Translations under genes and position numbers: made by a program
NCBI RefSeq assembly: GCF_001423695.1
Contig: NZ_LMOZ01000001.1
Coordinates: forward strand, 1,374,443-1,438,442
Direction: 5' to 3'
Length of the DNA stretch: 64,000 bases
Source of the DNA: Leifsonia sp. Leaf336
GTDB taxonomy: Bacteria > Actinomycetota > Actinomycetes > Actinomycetales > Microbacteriaceae
Shown: positions 30,237-37,334 of the stretch, piece after piece
Numbering within the stretch: position 1 is the stretch's first letter
Layout of the letters: every line of letters begins with the position of its first letter
The notes under the pieces: generated by a model
What the model was told of the DNA's origin: nothing
The model's input: the letters and a program-made list of their open reading frames with translations, nothing else
Databases searched by the model: none

Positions 30237-31478
30237 ATGGTCGCGACGAGCGAGCAGGTGGACGCGCTGCTGCTGTTCGTCTGCGGAGCCCTCACGCTGC
30301 TCATCCCGTCGGGTCTGGCCTTCTTCGTCGGCGGTCTCGGCGGCCGGTCCGCGGCCTCCCGGGCGCTGTTGTTCGCCCTCACCGGCACGGCGGCGACCGT
30401 CCTGCTCGGGATCCTCGGCGGCTACGGGATGCTCGCTGGAGCCCCGTGGATCGCCCACGTCGTCGGAGCGCCCTCGTTCGACCTCGCGACGGGTTTCGGG
30501 GCGGCAGGGCCGCACGGCGGCTCGCTCTACGAGATCGCGCGTGCGGGCGCCCTGCTGGCCGCCTGCGCGGTGTCCGTCTCGATCGTGGGCGTCGCCGTCG
30601 CCTCCCGGATCACTCTGCGCGCGTGGCTCGTGTTCGCCGCACTCTGGTCCGTGCTCGTGCTGTACCCGGTGGGCTACGCCGTCTTCGCCCTCGACGACGG
30701 CTGGGCGACGGGTGTGCTGGGCGTCATCGACTTCGGAGGAGCGCTGCCGATCGGGGTGGCCGCGGGTGCCTCCGCGGCCGGCGTGATCCTCGCCTGCGGG
30801 CGCGGCGAGCACCGGCCGCCGGGGGAGCGCAGCTTCGGCGCGATCGCACTCGGAGGCGCACTCGTCTGGGTCGGCTGGCTCGGACTCACCACCGGATCGG
30901 AGGGCGCGGTCGACGCGTACACGGGGCTCATCGCGATGAACTCGTTCCTCGCGTCGGCGGGAGGCTGCCTCGCGTGGATGGCTGTCGACCGTGTGCTGCT
31001 GCGGCGTCCGACGACGACGAGCGCACTGTGCGGGGCGTTCTCCGGGCTGGTGGCGATCACGCCGGCATCGGGCGTCCTGACCCTCGGCTGGTCGCTGCTG
31101 CTGGGCGTGGTCGCCGCGCTCGCTTGCGCGACGATGGTCGATCTCGCCTCTCGGGCCCGGTTCGGGGCCTCCATGGCGCTGATCGTGATCGTCACGGTGG
31201 CGAGCCTGGTCGGCCTGCTCTACATCGGGCTCTTCGCCCATGGCGGGGGCATGGTCGACAGCGGCAACTTCGACTTGTTCACCGCCCAGGGCATCGCCGG
31301 CTTCTCGGTGCTCATCGGGTCGTTCGTGGTCTCGCTCTGCCTCGCGCTCGCGCTGCGTTTCACGATGGGGCTCACACGGGTCCGCTATCGTGCAGGGAGT
31401 GAGCCGATTCCTGACCGCGATCTCCAGACTGTTCCGCCCGGGGGCGGCGAAGGACGCGGGGGCGGCGAAGACCACTGA
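30237..31478 (+). CDS. Amt-like membrane protein lacking pore histidines
   Basis: A 413-residue membrane protein that aligns along its length with the Amt encoded just upstream. Structural landmarks are kept: Asp165 (VIDFGG), the Trp in DDGWATG, GWLGLTTGSEGAVD, and SGLVAITPASGVLTLG. The twin pore histidines are gone: Gly173 stands where Amt has His179 and Val319 where Amt has His328. The phenylalanine gate is also lost (Leu217 for Phe226; no FQxxF motif). The frame is intact with an AAGGAG ribosome site. A TAGGGT hexamer at 30202-30207 may be its -10. It is probably not a conventional ammonium channel; a sensor, regulator or different-substrate channel is possible. Its tail is Gly/Glu-rich and overlaps the next gene by 80 bases. 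Confidence 0.85.
   Translation: MVATSEQVDALLLFVCGALTLLIPSGLAFFVGGLGGRSAASRALLFALTGTAATVLLGILGGYGMLAGAPWIAHVVGAPSFDLATGFGAAGPHGGSLYEIARAGALLAACAVSVSIVGVAVASRITLRAWLVFAALWSVLVLYPVGYAVFALDDGWATGVLGVIDFGGALPIGVAAGASAAGVILACGRGEHRPPGERSFGAIALGGALVWVGWLGLTTGSEGAVDAYTGLIAMNSFLASAGGCLAWMAVDRVLLRRPTTTSALCGAFSGLVAITPASGVLTLGWSLLLGVVAALACATMVDLASRARFGASMALIVIVTVASLVGLLYIGLFAHGGGMVDSGNFDLFTAQGIAGFSVLIGSFVVSLCLALALRFTMGLTRVRYRAGSEPIPDRDLQTVPPGGGEGRGGGEDH
31386..31391 (+). promoter_or_regulatory. -10 element of leaderless pemK-like gene
   Basis: TATCGT ends 7 bases before the GTG at 31399, inside the 3' end of the Amt-like gene. Confidence 0.35.
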
Positions 31479-31899
31479 ACCGGGGCGCACCGGCGTCAAC
31501 GCCACCATGGAGGTCGATCCCCACCGCCTCTCGCGGATCCGCACCTCGTACAGCCCGCGCGTCGACGGCGACCCCGACCCGGGTGAGATCGTCTGGACCT
31601 GGGTCCCCTACGAAGAGCGGGACGGCCGCGGCAAGGATCGCCCGGTGCTGGTCGTGGCCTCCGAACGGAGCGACTCGGTGATCGCGGTCGCCCTGACCAG
31701 CCAGGCCCATCCGGGGAGGCCCGAGTACTTCGCGATCGGCTCCGGCTCCTGGGACGGCCAGGGGCGGCCCAGCTACGTCCGTCTCGACCGGGTCTTCCGC
31801 GTCCACAAGAACGGCATGCGCAGGGAGGCCGCCGCCCTGGACGCGCGACGGTACGACGCCGTACGCGCGGCGCTGCAGAGTCTCTACGGCTGGGCCTGA
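31399..31899 (+). CDS. PemK/MazF-like protein
   Basis: A 166-residue protein. Residues about 55-165 match the PemK/MazF endoribonuclease toxin fold (GEIVWTWVPYEERDGRGKDRPVLVVA, then VALTSQAHP and YVRLDRVFRVHK). The N-terminal 50 residues are a basic, alanine-rich extension not found in compact MazF toxins. No antitoxin gene lies beside it, so it may be a solitary housekeeping homologue and not an active toxin. The GTG at 31399 is chosen for the -10-like hexamer 7 bases upstream; 31390 and 31507 are alternative starts. Confidence 0.7.
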   Translation: MSRFLTAISRLFRPGAAKDAGAAKTTEPGRTGVNATMEVDPHRLSRIRTSYSPRVDGDPDPGEIVWTWVPYEERDGRGKDRPVLVVASERSDSVIAVALTSQAHPGRPEYFAIGSGSWDGQGRPSYVRLDRVFRVHKNGMRREAAALDARRYDAVRAALQSLYGWA

Positions 31900-31963
31900 C
31901 CCGCGCCTCCCGGTTGCATGACGAACGGTGAAGAGGACCTCCACGACCCCGCCCCCTCGTCAC

Positions 31964-31969
31964 TACAGT
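31964..31969 (+). promoter_or_regulatory. -10 element of leaderless metY
   Basis: TACAGT ends 6 bases before the ATG at 31976; no ribosome site is visible. Confidence 0.45.
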
Positions 31970-31975
31970 GGCCGC

Positions 31976-33277
31976 ATGCCTGACGACTGTTCGCGCCCCC
32001 TCGATTTCGAGACCCGCCAGATCCACGCGGGATCGGTCGTGGACGCCGAGACCCGCGCCCGCGTCACGCCCATCTACCAGACGGCCGGTTACGTCTTCGA
32101 CGACTTCGACGACGGCGAGGACCGCTTCGCCGGGCGCAGCCGCTACCGCGCCTACTCGCGCAATGACAACCCCACGAACGCGGTCGCCGGCCGCCGCATC
32201 GCCGACCTGGAGGGCGGCGTCGACGGCATCGTCGTCTCCAGCGGTCAGGCCGCCATCGCCGCCGCGATCAACGCGCTCGCCGAGTCCGGTGACCACATCC
32301 TCGCCACGCGCTCGCTCTACGAGGGCACGCGCGAGATGTTCCGCGGCATCCTGCGGCGCCAGGGCATCGCTTTCGAGTACGTCGACGACGATGCGACCGA
32401 CGAGGAGTGGGCGGCGCGGTTCCGGCCGAACACGAAGGCCGTGTACACCGAGACCCTGCCCAATCCGCTGAACCAGGTGGTCGACATCGCACGGCTGTCC
32501 GCCATCGCGCACGCGGCCGGAGTGCCGCTGGTGGTCGACAACACCGTGCCGACGCCCTACCTGTGGCGACCGATCGACGACGGTGCGGACATCGTCATCC
32601 ACTCGACCTCCAAATGGCTGTCGGGCCACGGGTCGGTGATCGGCGGCGCCGTCGTCGACGCCGGCCGCTTCGACTGGAGCGCTCAGTCCGAACGGTTCCC
32701 GCAGCTGACCGAGCCTCCGCGCCCTGGTGCGGCCTCCTTCGTGGAGCGGTTCGGTGCGGGTGCGCTGCTCGCCTACCTGCGCACCGTCATCGTGCTGGAG
32801 TACGGGCCGACCGTGCCGCCGCTCAGCACGTTCCTGCTCCTGCACGGCATAGAGACCCTATCGGTGCGGATGGACCGGCACGTGCAGAACGCCCAGGCCG
32901 TCGCCGAGTGGCTGCAGGAGCGCCCGGAGGTCGCCCGGGTGCACTACCCGGGGCTTGAGGGCGATCCGTTCCACGACCTCGCGCTCCGGTACCTCCCCCG
33001 CGGCGCAGGCGCCATCGTCTCGATCGACCTTGCGGGCGGCAAGGAGGCCGCACGCCGCTTCCTGGACGCCCTGGAGCTGATCAGCCCGATGACGCACATC
33101 GGCGACGTCCGTACGCTCGCGATCCACTTGGGTAGCACGATCCACGCCAAGCTCACGGAGGCCGAGCGGCTGGAGGCCGGGATCACACCCGGCCTGGTCC
33201 GCCTCTCCATCGGCCTCGAGAGCCCCCGCGACCTCTTCGCCGACCTGACCCGTGCCCTGGGCGCCGCCGCAGGTTAA
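31976..33277 (+). CDS. metY: O-acetylhomoserine sulfhydrylase family enzyme
   Basis: A PLP-dependent Cys/Met-metabolism enzyme of 433 residues. The Schiff-base Lys213 is in HSTSKWLSGHG. The N-terminal TRQIHAGSVVD, TPIYQTAGYVF and RYSRxxNPT-like (YSRNDNPTN) motifs and the C-terminal THIGDVRTLAIHLGST fit O-acetylhomoserine aminocarboxypropyltransferase (MetY), which makes homocysteine from sulfide. Cystathionine gamma-synthase is a less likely alternative because of the length and the extended TxxYxxTxGYVFxxF region. Its TAA overlaps the convergent patB-like stop in a shared TTAA. Confidence 0.9.
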   Translation: MPDDCSRPLDFETRQIHAGSVVDAETRARVTPIYQTAGYVFDDFDDGEDRFAGRSRYRAYSRNDNPTNAVAGRRIADLEGGVDGIVVSSGQAAIAAAINALAESGDHILATRSLYEGTREMFRGILRRQGIAFEYVDDDATDEEWAARFRPNTKAVYTETLPNPLNQVVDIARLSAIAHAAGVPLVVDNTVPTPYLWRPIDDGADIVIHSTSKWLSGHGSVIGGAVVDAGRFDWSAQSERFPQLTEPPRPGAASFVERFGAGALLAYLRTVIVLEYGPTVPPLSTFLLLHGIETLSVRMDRHVQNAQAVAEWLQERPEVARVHYPGLEGDPFHDLALRYLPRGAGAIVSIDLAGGKEAARRFLDALELISPMTHIGDVRTLAIHLGSTIHAKLTEAERLEAGITPGLVRLSIGLESPRDLFADLTRALGAAAG

Positions 33278-34449
33278 CCCGCGAGGGCGGGGGAGCGGAC
33301 GACGGCGATGGTGTGTGCGATGCGGCGCACGGCCTCCACGACCGTGCTCGGGTCGCAGGCGAGGTTGATGCGGGCGAAGCCGCGGCCCTGCTCGCCGAAC
33401 GCCAGCCCCGAGTTGAGCGCCACCCGGCCGACCTCGATGAGCGTGCGGGCCGGATCGTCGCCGAGCCCGGCGGCGCGGAAGTCGAGCCAGGCGAGGTAGC
33501 CGGCGTCGGGGCGTACGACGGCGACGCCCGGCGCATGGAGGGCGAGTTCGGCCTCCAGGAGGCGGACGTTCGCCACGAGCTGGTCGAGCAGCCCGTCGCG
33601 CCACCGCAGACAGGCGAGAGCAGCGACGTTCGCGTGCAGGCCGAGGATGCTCGTGCGAGCGGCGAGCTCCTCCGGCAGCCGCTCGAGCAGGGCGGCGGTC
33701 GCGGGCTCGGCTGCGACGATGACCGCGCACTTGAGGCCGGCGAGATTCCAGGCCTTGCTGGCGGAGGTCACGGTGACGGAGCGTGCCCCCGCGGCGCGGG
33801 CGACGGGAGCGAACGGGGTGAAGCGGGTGCCCGGGTGGGCGAGCGGGGCGTGCACTTCGTCGCTGACGACGAAGACTCCGTACCGGGCGGCGAGACGCGC
33901 GAGCGCCTCCAGTGTGCGACGACTGTGACATCGGCCCGTCGGGTTCTGCGGGTTGCAGAGCAGCAGTGCGTCGACCCCTGCGGCGAAGGCGGCCTCCAGC
34001 CCGTCGAGATCGAGCGCCCAGCCGGCGTCCTCGAGCAGCGGAACCGTGACAGCGACGGCGTCGGCCTCCTCGATCATCTCGAAGAACGGCGGGTACACCG
34101 GAGGCGTGAGCACGACCCGGCCGCCGGACTCCGGCAGCACCAGCCGCAGCGTCTCCACGACGCCGACGGTCACGTCGGTGGCCAGGTGCACCCACTCCGG
34201 GTCGACGCCCCACGCCCAGGAGCTCCAGGCGAAGTCGGCGAACGCCGGCGCGAGCGGCCCGGCCGAGTCGAGGTAACCGGTGTCGGAGTTGCGGAGGGTG
34301 TCCGCGACCCGATCGAGGATGGCCGGCTCCACGTCGAAGTCCATCTCGGCGACGAACACCGGCAGCACGTCGGCCGGATACCGGCGCCACTTGATGCTCG
34401 ACCTGGACGCGAAGAGCTGCTCCAGGGGGCGTGCCGGCGTGAAGCTCAT
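33274..34449 (-). CDS. patB: PatB/MalY-type aminotransferase (probable cystathionine beta-lyase)
   Basis: A 391-residue fold-type I PLP enzyme. Lys232 (TSASKAWNLAG) binds PLP; the NPQNPTG motif and SDEVHAPL match the MalY/PatB subgroup, whose members cleave cystathionine or cysteine conjugates at the C-S bond. It is encoded convergently to metY, and both act in sulfur amino-acid metabolism. The ATG at 34449 marks the family N-terminus (FxxxxSxKWRRYPxDVLPVFVAEMDF); longer in-frame starts would run into the tRNA region. Confidence 0.85.
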   Translation of the reverse strand: MSFTPARPLEQLFASRSSIKWRRYPADVLPVFVAEMDFDVEPAILDRVADTLRNSDTGYLDSAGPLAPAFADFAWSSWAWGVDPEWVHLATDVTVGVVETLRLVLPESGGRVVLTPPVYPPFFEMIEEADAVAVTVPLLEDAGWALDLDGLEAAFAAGVDALLLCNPQNPTGRCHSRRTLEALARLAARYGVFVVSDEVHAPLAHPGTRFTPFAPVARAAGARSVTVTSASKAWNLAGLKCAVIVAAEPATAALLERLPEELAARTSILGLHANVAALACLRWRDGLLDQLVANVRLLEAELALHAPGVAVVRPDAGYLAWLDFRAAGLGDDPARTLIEVGRVALNSGLAFGEQGRGFARINLACDPSTVVEAVRRIAHTIAVVRSPALAG

Positions 34450-34504
34450 TGGGAAAGGGTGCCGCACGGCGGGCGGGCGCGCGAGCGCGGGCGTCACGGA
34501 ACGT

Positions 34505-34535
34505 AAAAAGGGCCTCCGATCCATCGGAGGCCCTT
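34505..34535 (-). terminator. tRNA-Val(CAC) terminator
   Basis: A 13-bp perfect stem with a 2-base spacer, followed on the minus strand by CTTTTTACG, a classic intrinsic terminator 9 bases after the tRNA. Confidence 0.9.
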
Positions 34536-34543
34536 CTGCGCGG

Positions 34544-34616
34544 TGGGCGATACCAGACTCGAACTGATGACCTCTTCCGTGTGAAGGAAGCGCGCTACCA
34601 ACTGCGCCAATCGCCC
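34544..34616 (-). tRNA. tRNA-Val (anticodon CAC)
   Basis: A 73-base cloverleaf on the minus strand. Acceptor GGGCGAT/ATCGCCC with discriminator A; anticodon stem CTTCC/GGAAG with loop TTCACAC gives anticodon CAC, reading GTG codons. The T-loop GTTCGAGTC is normal. CCA is not encoded. TAGTAT at 34653-34658 is a likely -10. It is about 85% identical to the tRNA-Val(GAC) on the opposite strand 420 bases away. Confidence 0.95.
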
Positions 34617-34652
34617 GTTGCTGCGGCCGGACGGTTCCGGCTGCGAGACTCG

Positions 34653-34658
34653 ATACTA
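34653..34658 (-). promoter_or_regulatory. -10 of tRNA-Val(CAC) promoter
   Basis: TAGTAT on the minus strand, 36 bases before the mature tRNA 5' end. No clear -35 is visible. Confidence 0.4.
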
Positions 34659-34740
34659 GCCGACCCCGCACCCCGAATGCACATCGGGGCGGCGCACCGG
34701 GCGTTGCGCGTCGCGACACACCCGGCGCGCGCGGCCGGTT

Positions 34741-34769
34741 TTGTCATCGGAGCGGGGATCGGCTAAAGT
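34741..34769 (+). promoter_or_regulatory. promoter of tRNA-Gly-Cys-Val transcript
   Basis: TTGTCA (34741-34746), a 17-base spacer and TAAAGT (34764-34769) form a near-consensus housekeeping-sigma promoter 34 bases before tRNA-Gly. Confidence 0.75.
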
Positions 34770-34803
34770 CATTCAAGTGCCACGGGAGACCGGGGTGCGA
34801 AAT

Positions 34804-34876
34804 GCGGATGTAGCGCAGTTGGTAGCGCATCACCTTGCCAAGGTGAGGGTCGCGAGTTCGAGTCTCGTCATCCGCT
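34804..34876 (+). tRNA. tRNA-Gly (anticodon GCC)
   Basis: A 73-base cloverleaf. Acceptor GCGGATG/CATCCGC, discriminator T; anticodon stem TCACC/GGTGA with loop TTGCCAA gives GCC, reading GGC/GGT. First gene of a three-tRNA transcript. Confidence 0.96.
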
Positions 34877-34945
34877 CGAGTCGGCCTGGTTTCCTCGGAT
34901 TCCGGGCCTCTCGAATACGGTACGGTTCTTCCGTGTTGTGGCTTC

Positions 34946-35016
34946 GGTGGATTGGCCGAGAGGCGAGGCAGCGGCCTGCAAAGCCGTATACACGGGTTCG
35001 AATCCCGTATCCACCT
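34946..35016 (+). tRNA. tRNA-Cys (anticodon GCA)
   Basis: A 71-base cloverleaf. Acceptor GGTGGAT/ATCCACC, discriminator T (the known cysteinyl-tRNA synthetase identity base, U73); anticodon loop CTGCAAA gives GCA. Confidence 0.96.
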
Positions 35017-35038
35017 CGATCCTGATGCGTTCAGGCTC

Positions 35039-35110
35039 GGGCGATTGGCGCAGCGGTAGCGCGCTTCCCTGACACGGAAGAGGTCACTGGTTCGATCCCA
35101 GTATCGCCCA
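35039..35110 (+). tRNA. tRNA-Val (anticodon GAC)
   Basis: A 72-base cloverleaf. Acceptor GGGCGAT/ATCGCCC, discriminator A; anticodon stem CTTCC/GGAAG with loop CTGACAC gives GAC, reading GTC/GTT. Last gene of the tRNA transcript; a terminator follows after 7 bases. Confidence 0.96.
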
Positions 35111-35117
35111 CCACAGA

Positions 35118-35143
35118 GAAACCCCCGGAATTCCGGGGGTTTC
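35118..35143 (+). terminator. tRNA operon terminator
   Basis: A 26-base perfect palindrome centred on GGAATTCC, followed by GTCGTTTTG. Confidence 0.88.
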
Positions 35144-35153
35144 GTCGTTTTGC

Positions 35154-35780
35154 TCATCCCGAGCCGCAGCTCGCCGACACGTCATCACCCAGGGTTGCCC
35201 CGAGGACGGCCTCGCCGGTGAAGGACCCGAGCGGACCCTCGGCGAATCGGATCACATCGTGACCACCGCGAACGACCACCTCGTACTCTCCCGCGGAGAA
35301 GGCGTCATAGCCATCCACCGGCAGCGGGTTGCCGCAAAGCGCCACTGGGCGGAACAACAGTCCGTCCTGCTCGAGGATGTCGAGACTGCGATGGTGCCAC
35401 GTGAACGTCCGGACCGCGACGTTGTGTCCGGGAACGTCGAGTCGCTGGTATGAGTCCACCGTGGCGAACGCCGCCACGAGCATGAGCGCGTACGCGAGTG
35501 GCACCGCTGCCGCGAGCAGCAGCCCCGCGATCAGCCGCACGAGATACCGCCAGAGCGGCTGTCGCAGCCGACTCGCCAGGACGGCCGTCTGGATGAGGGC
35601 GACGACGGCGCTTCCCGCGGCGAGGATGATGAGCAGCAGTCCGAGCTGAGAGCCATCGAGCGTTCCCACCAGCAGTACGTCAGGCCTCCCTGAGTCGGCT
35701 GCGAAGAGCCAGACGCCTGCGGTGGCGAGCAGCATGAACAGCCCGCCGGGCATCCACTTCAGAACCGTTCGCCAACGCAC
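35154..35780 (-). CDS. hypothetical membrane protein
   Basis: A 208-residue protein with no recognised family. It has three hydrophobic segments: GGLFMLLATAGVWLF (about residues 10-25), GLLLIILAAGSAVVALI (about 45-65) and LIAGLLLAAAVPLAYALMLVAAF (about 80-105). A soluble C-terminal half of about 95 residues lies outside or inside the membrane. The GTG at 35780 is chosen because AAGGTGG precedes it. Last of four minus-strand small membrane/lipoprotein genes downstream of the tRNA cluster. Confidence 0.6.
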   Translation of the reverse strand: MRWRTVLKWMPGGLFMLLATAGVWLFAADSGRPDVLLVGTLDGSQLGLLLIILAAGSAVVALIQTAVLASRLRQPLWRYLVRLIAGLLLAAAVPLAYALMLVAAFATVDSYQRLDVPGHNVAVRTFTWHHRSLDILEQDGLLFRPVALCGNPLPVDGYDAFSAGEYEVVVRGGHDVIRFAEGPLGSFTGEAVLGATLGDDVSASCGSG

Positions 35781-35877
35781 GCTTCCACCTTGACGCCGGT
35801 GAACGGCTGGATGCGTCGCCCGAACGACGGATACGTCTCGCCCATGAGGAGGATCCCCGGGGTGGGCGGAAAGGGGA

Positions 35878-36210
35878 TCAGCCGAGCGAAGTGAAATGGA
35901 CGGTCGACCCGGCCGAATCGCAAGTGAAGTGACAGAGGACCACAGCTCCGAAGCCATTGGCCGGCTCGGCGTTCGGCACCCAGACGACCGCGAAAAGTGC
36001 CGCAAGGATCACCGCGCCGACCACGCCGAGCGCGATGAAGGTCGCCCACTGCGGCCGCACCGCGACAGCGATGATGACAAGGGCGACCGGGATCCAGCCG
36101 ATCGCGATGAACACGCCGAGCATGAGCATCCGCGTCACGAAGTTCCACTGGGTGAAGAGGTGGGCGTCGGCGGCCGCCATGAGCGCCAGGCCATACTCCG
36201 ACACCGTCAT
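35878..36210 (-). CDS. hypothetical membrane protein
   Basis: A 110-residue protein with no recognised family. Hydrophobic helices at about residues 28-50 (MLMLGVFIAIGWIPVALVII) and 57-76 (FIALGVVGAVILAALFAVVW) are followed by a short extracytoplasmic tail with one cysteine. The ATG at 36210 follows a G-rich ribosome site. It lies in the same accessory cluster as its neighbours. Confidence 0.55.
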   Translation of the reverse strand: MTVSEYGLALMAAADAHLFTQWNFVTRMLMLGVFIAIGWIPVALVIIAVAVRPQWATFIALGVVGAVILAALFAVVWVPNAEPANGFGAVVLCHFTCDSAGSTVHFTSLG

Positions 36211-36320
36211 TCGAGCCCCCCGATCGTTGATTCTGGCTACCGCTTGACTTCGTCCGGACTTCACGGCAAGGTCCCGCCGCGCTTGTCAGGGAGGTCCGGT
36301 GTGGCGGCTGGTGACCAGGG

Positions 36321-36800
36321 TCACGATCCGGCCGTCATCGCCGGAGTGGGAACAATGATGCGCCCGTCGTCTGGACCGCCCACTTGGATCTGTCCGTCCG
36401 CGCCGATCAGAATCTCGCGGCTCCACTGGTCTGGCATCGGACACGGTGACCCCTTCTGCCCGGGCACGACTTCGAGCGCCACCTGCGCAGTCTCAATCGT
36501 CGTGCCCGTCCCGTCGGCCAGTGTGACCACGAGGTCGTGCTTGGTTGTGAGGTCCGCGTTGCGGGGGACCAGGACCTCGAACGACACTCTGGTTCCGTCA
36601 TCATCGTCACAGGCGCCCGCGTAGCAGGCGTGAACGGTGCCCCCAGCATGCAGCCGGAGCCAGATCGACGCATCGACACTGACGTGAGGCGGGCGGATGT
36701 CGGGCATGGCGCACACGGCGAACAGTGGGGCGCATCCCGCGAGCAGCGTTGCAGCCAAGACGCCGACCACCACTGCTACTCCTCGCCGCAGCCACGTCAT
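36321..36800 (-). CDS. hypothetical lipoprotein
   Basis: A 159-residue protein with a lipoprotein signal peptide: basic MTWLRR, hydrophobic core to residue 20 and lipobox LLAGC with Cys23 as the lipidation site. The mature part contains several cysteines (for example AVCAMP, HACYAGACDDDD) that could form disulfides. No family is recognised. It would be anchored to the outer face of the cytoplasmic membrane. Confidence 0.65.
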   Translation of the reverse strand: MTWLRRGVAVVVGVLAATLLAGCAPLFAVCAMPDIRPPHVSVDASIWLRLHAGGTVHACYAGACDDDDGTRVSFEVLVPRNADLTTKHDLVVTLADGTGTTIETAQVALEVVPGQKGSPCPMPDQWSREILIGADGQIQVGGPDDGRIIVPTPAMTAGS

Positions 36801-36815
36801 GGCCTCAGCCCGACG

Positions 36816-37115
36816 TCACATCTCGACCGTGCTGGGGTCGGCTTCGGATGGCGTCGGCGTCAGCAGCCGGCCGACGTACGCCATGACCACGGACGCCCCG
36901 ATGAGCGCGACACCGAGCGGCGTCATGACCTGGCCGATCACGCGGATCACCAGATCGAGCACGAGGAGGAGCCCCTGGTCGACACCCGTCGCCGAACTCG
37001 GTTGCTGAACGGCCGTGTAGGCGAGTTGCGGCAGGAACAGGGTCACGAGAATTCCGGCGATGGCGAGGCCGATGCCCCACCACAGCACCACTTTCGGTCG
37101 CAGTTTCGACTCCAT
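36816..37115 (-). CDS. hypothetical membrane protein
   Basis: A 99-residue protein with two or three hydrophobic helices (VVLWWGIGLAIAGILVTLFL at the N-terminus; LLLVLDLVIRVIGQVMTPLGVALIGASVVMAYV). No recognised domain. The ATG at 37115 is preferred over 37124 because the GAGGGGG ribosome site abuts the latter. It sits 15 bases upstream of the lipoprotein gene and is probably cotranscribed. Confidence 0.55.
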   Translation of the reverse strand: MESKLRPKVVLWWGIGLAIAGILVTLFLPQLAYTAVQQPSSATGVDQGLLLVLDLVIRVIGQVMTPLGVALIGASVVMAYVGRLLTPTPSEADPSTVEM

Positions 37116-37334
37116 GACGGACATCCCCCTCGTCGCCGTTGGTCACGATGCTAGCGGGCCAGCTGCATCGCGTGTCTAGGCCGCCGCTGCTGAGACCGCC
37201 TCAACCGCGACGCGGAGAACCGCTCGGAATAGTGCGGATGCGCTCGCTGTTCGCCTCACAGGCTGCGCGACCTGATCGCCGCGGCTCGGCCCGACTGGCC
37301 GTATCGCATCCGTGAACCGAAAGGCATGCCCTCG

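Noticed and set aside
30237-31478. The Amt-like gene as a pseudogene
   Set aside because: The frame is intact over 413 codons, hydrophobic segments and glycines are kept, and a good ribosome site is present.
31900-31975. SAM or cobalamin riboswitch before metY
   Set aside because: The gap is only 76 bases, lacks conserved riboswitch cores, and the -10 lies directly at the start codon.
34450-35153. Possible att sites or integrase remnants at the tRNA genes
   Set aside because: No partial tRNA 3'-end duplicate and no integrase were seen in the window.
37229-37334. Upstream in-frame extension of the ene-reductase gene
   Set aside because: About 30 codons are open before the ATG, but they have no start codon with a ribosome site, and the family N-terminus begins at the chosen ATG.
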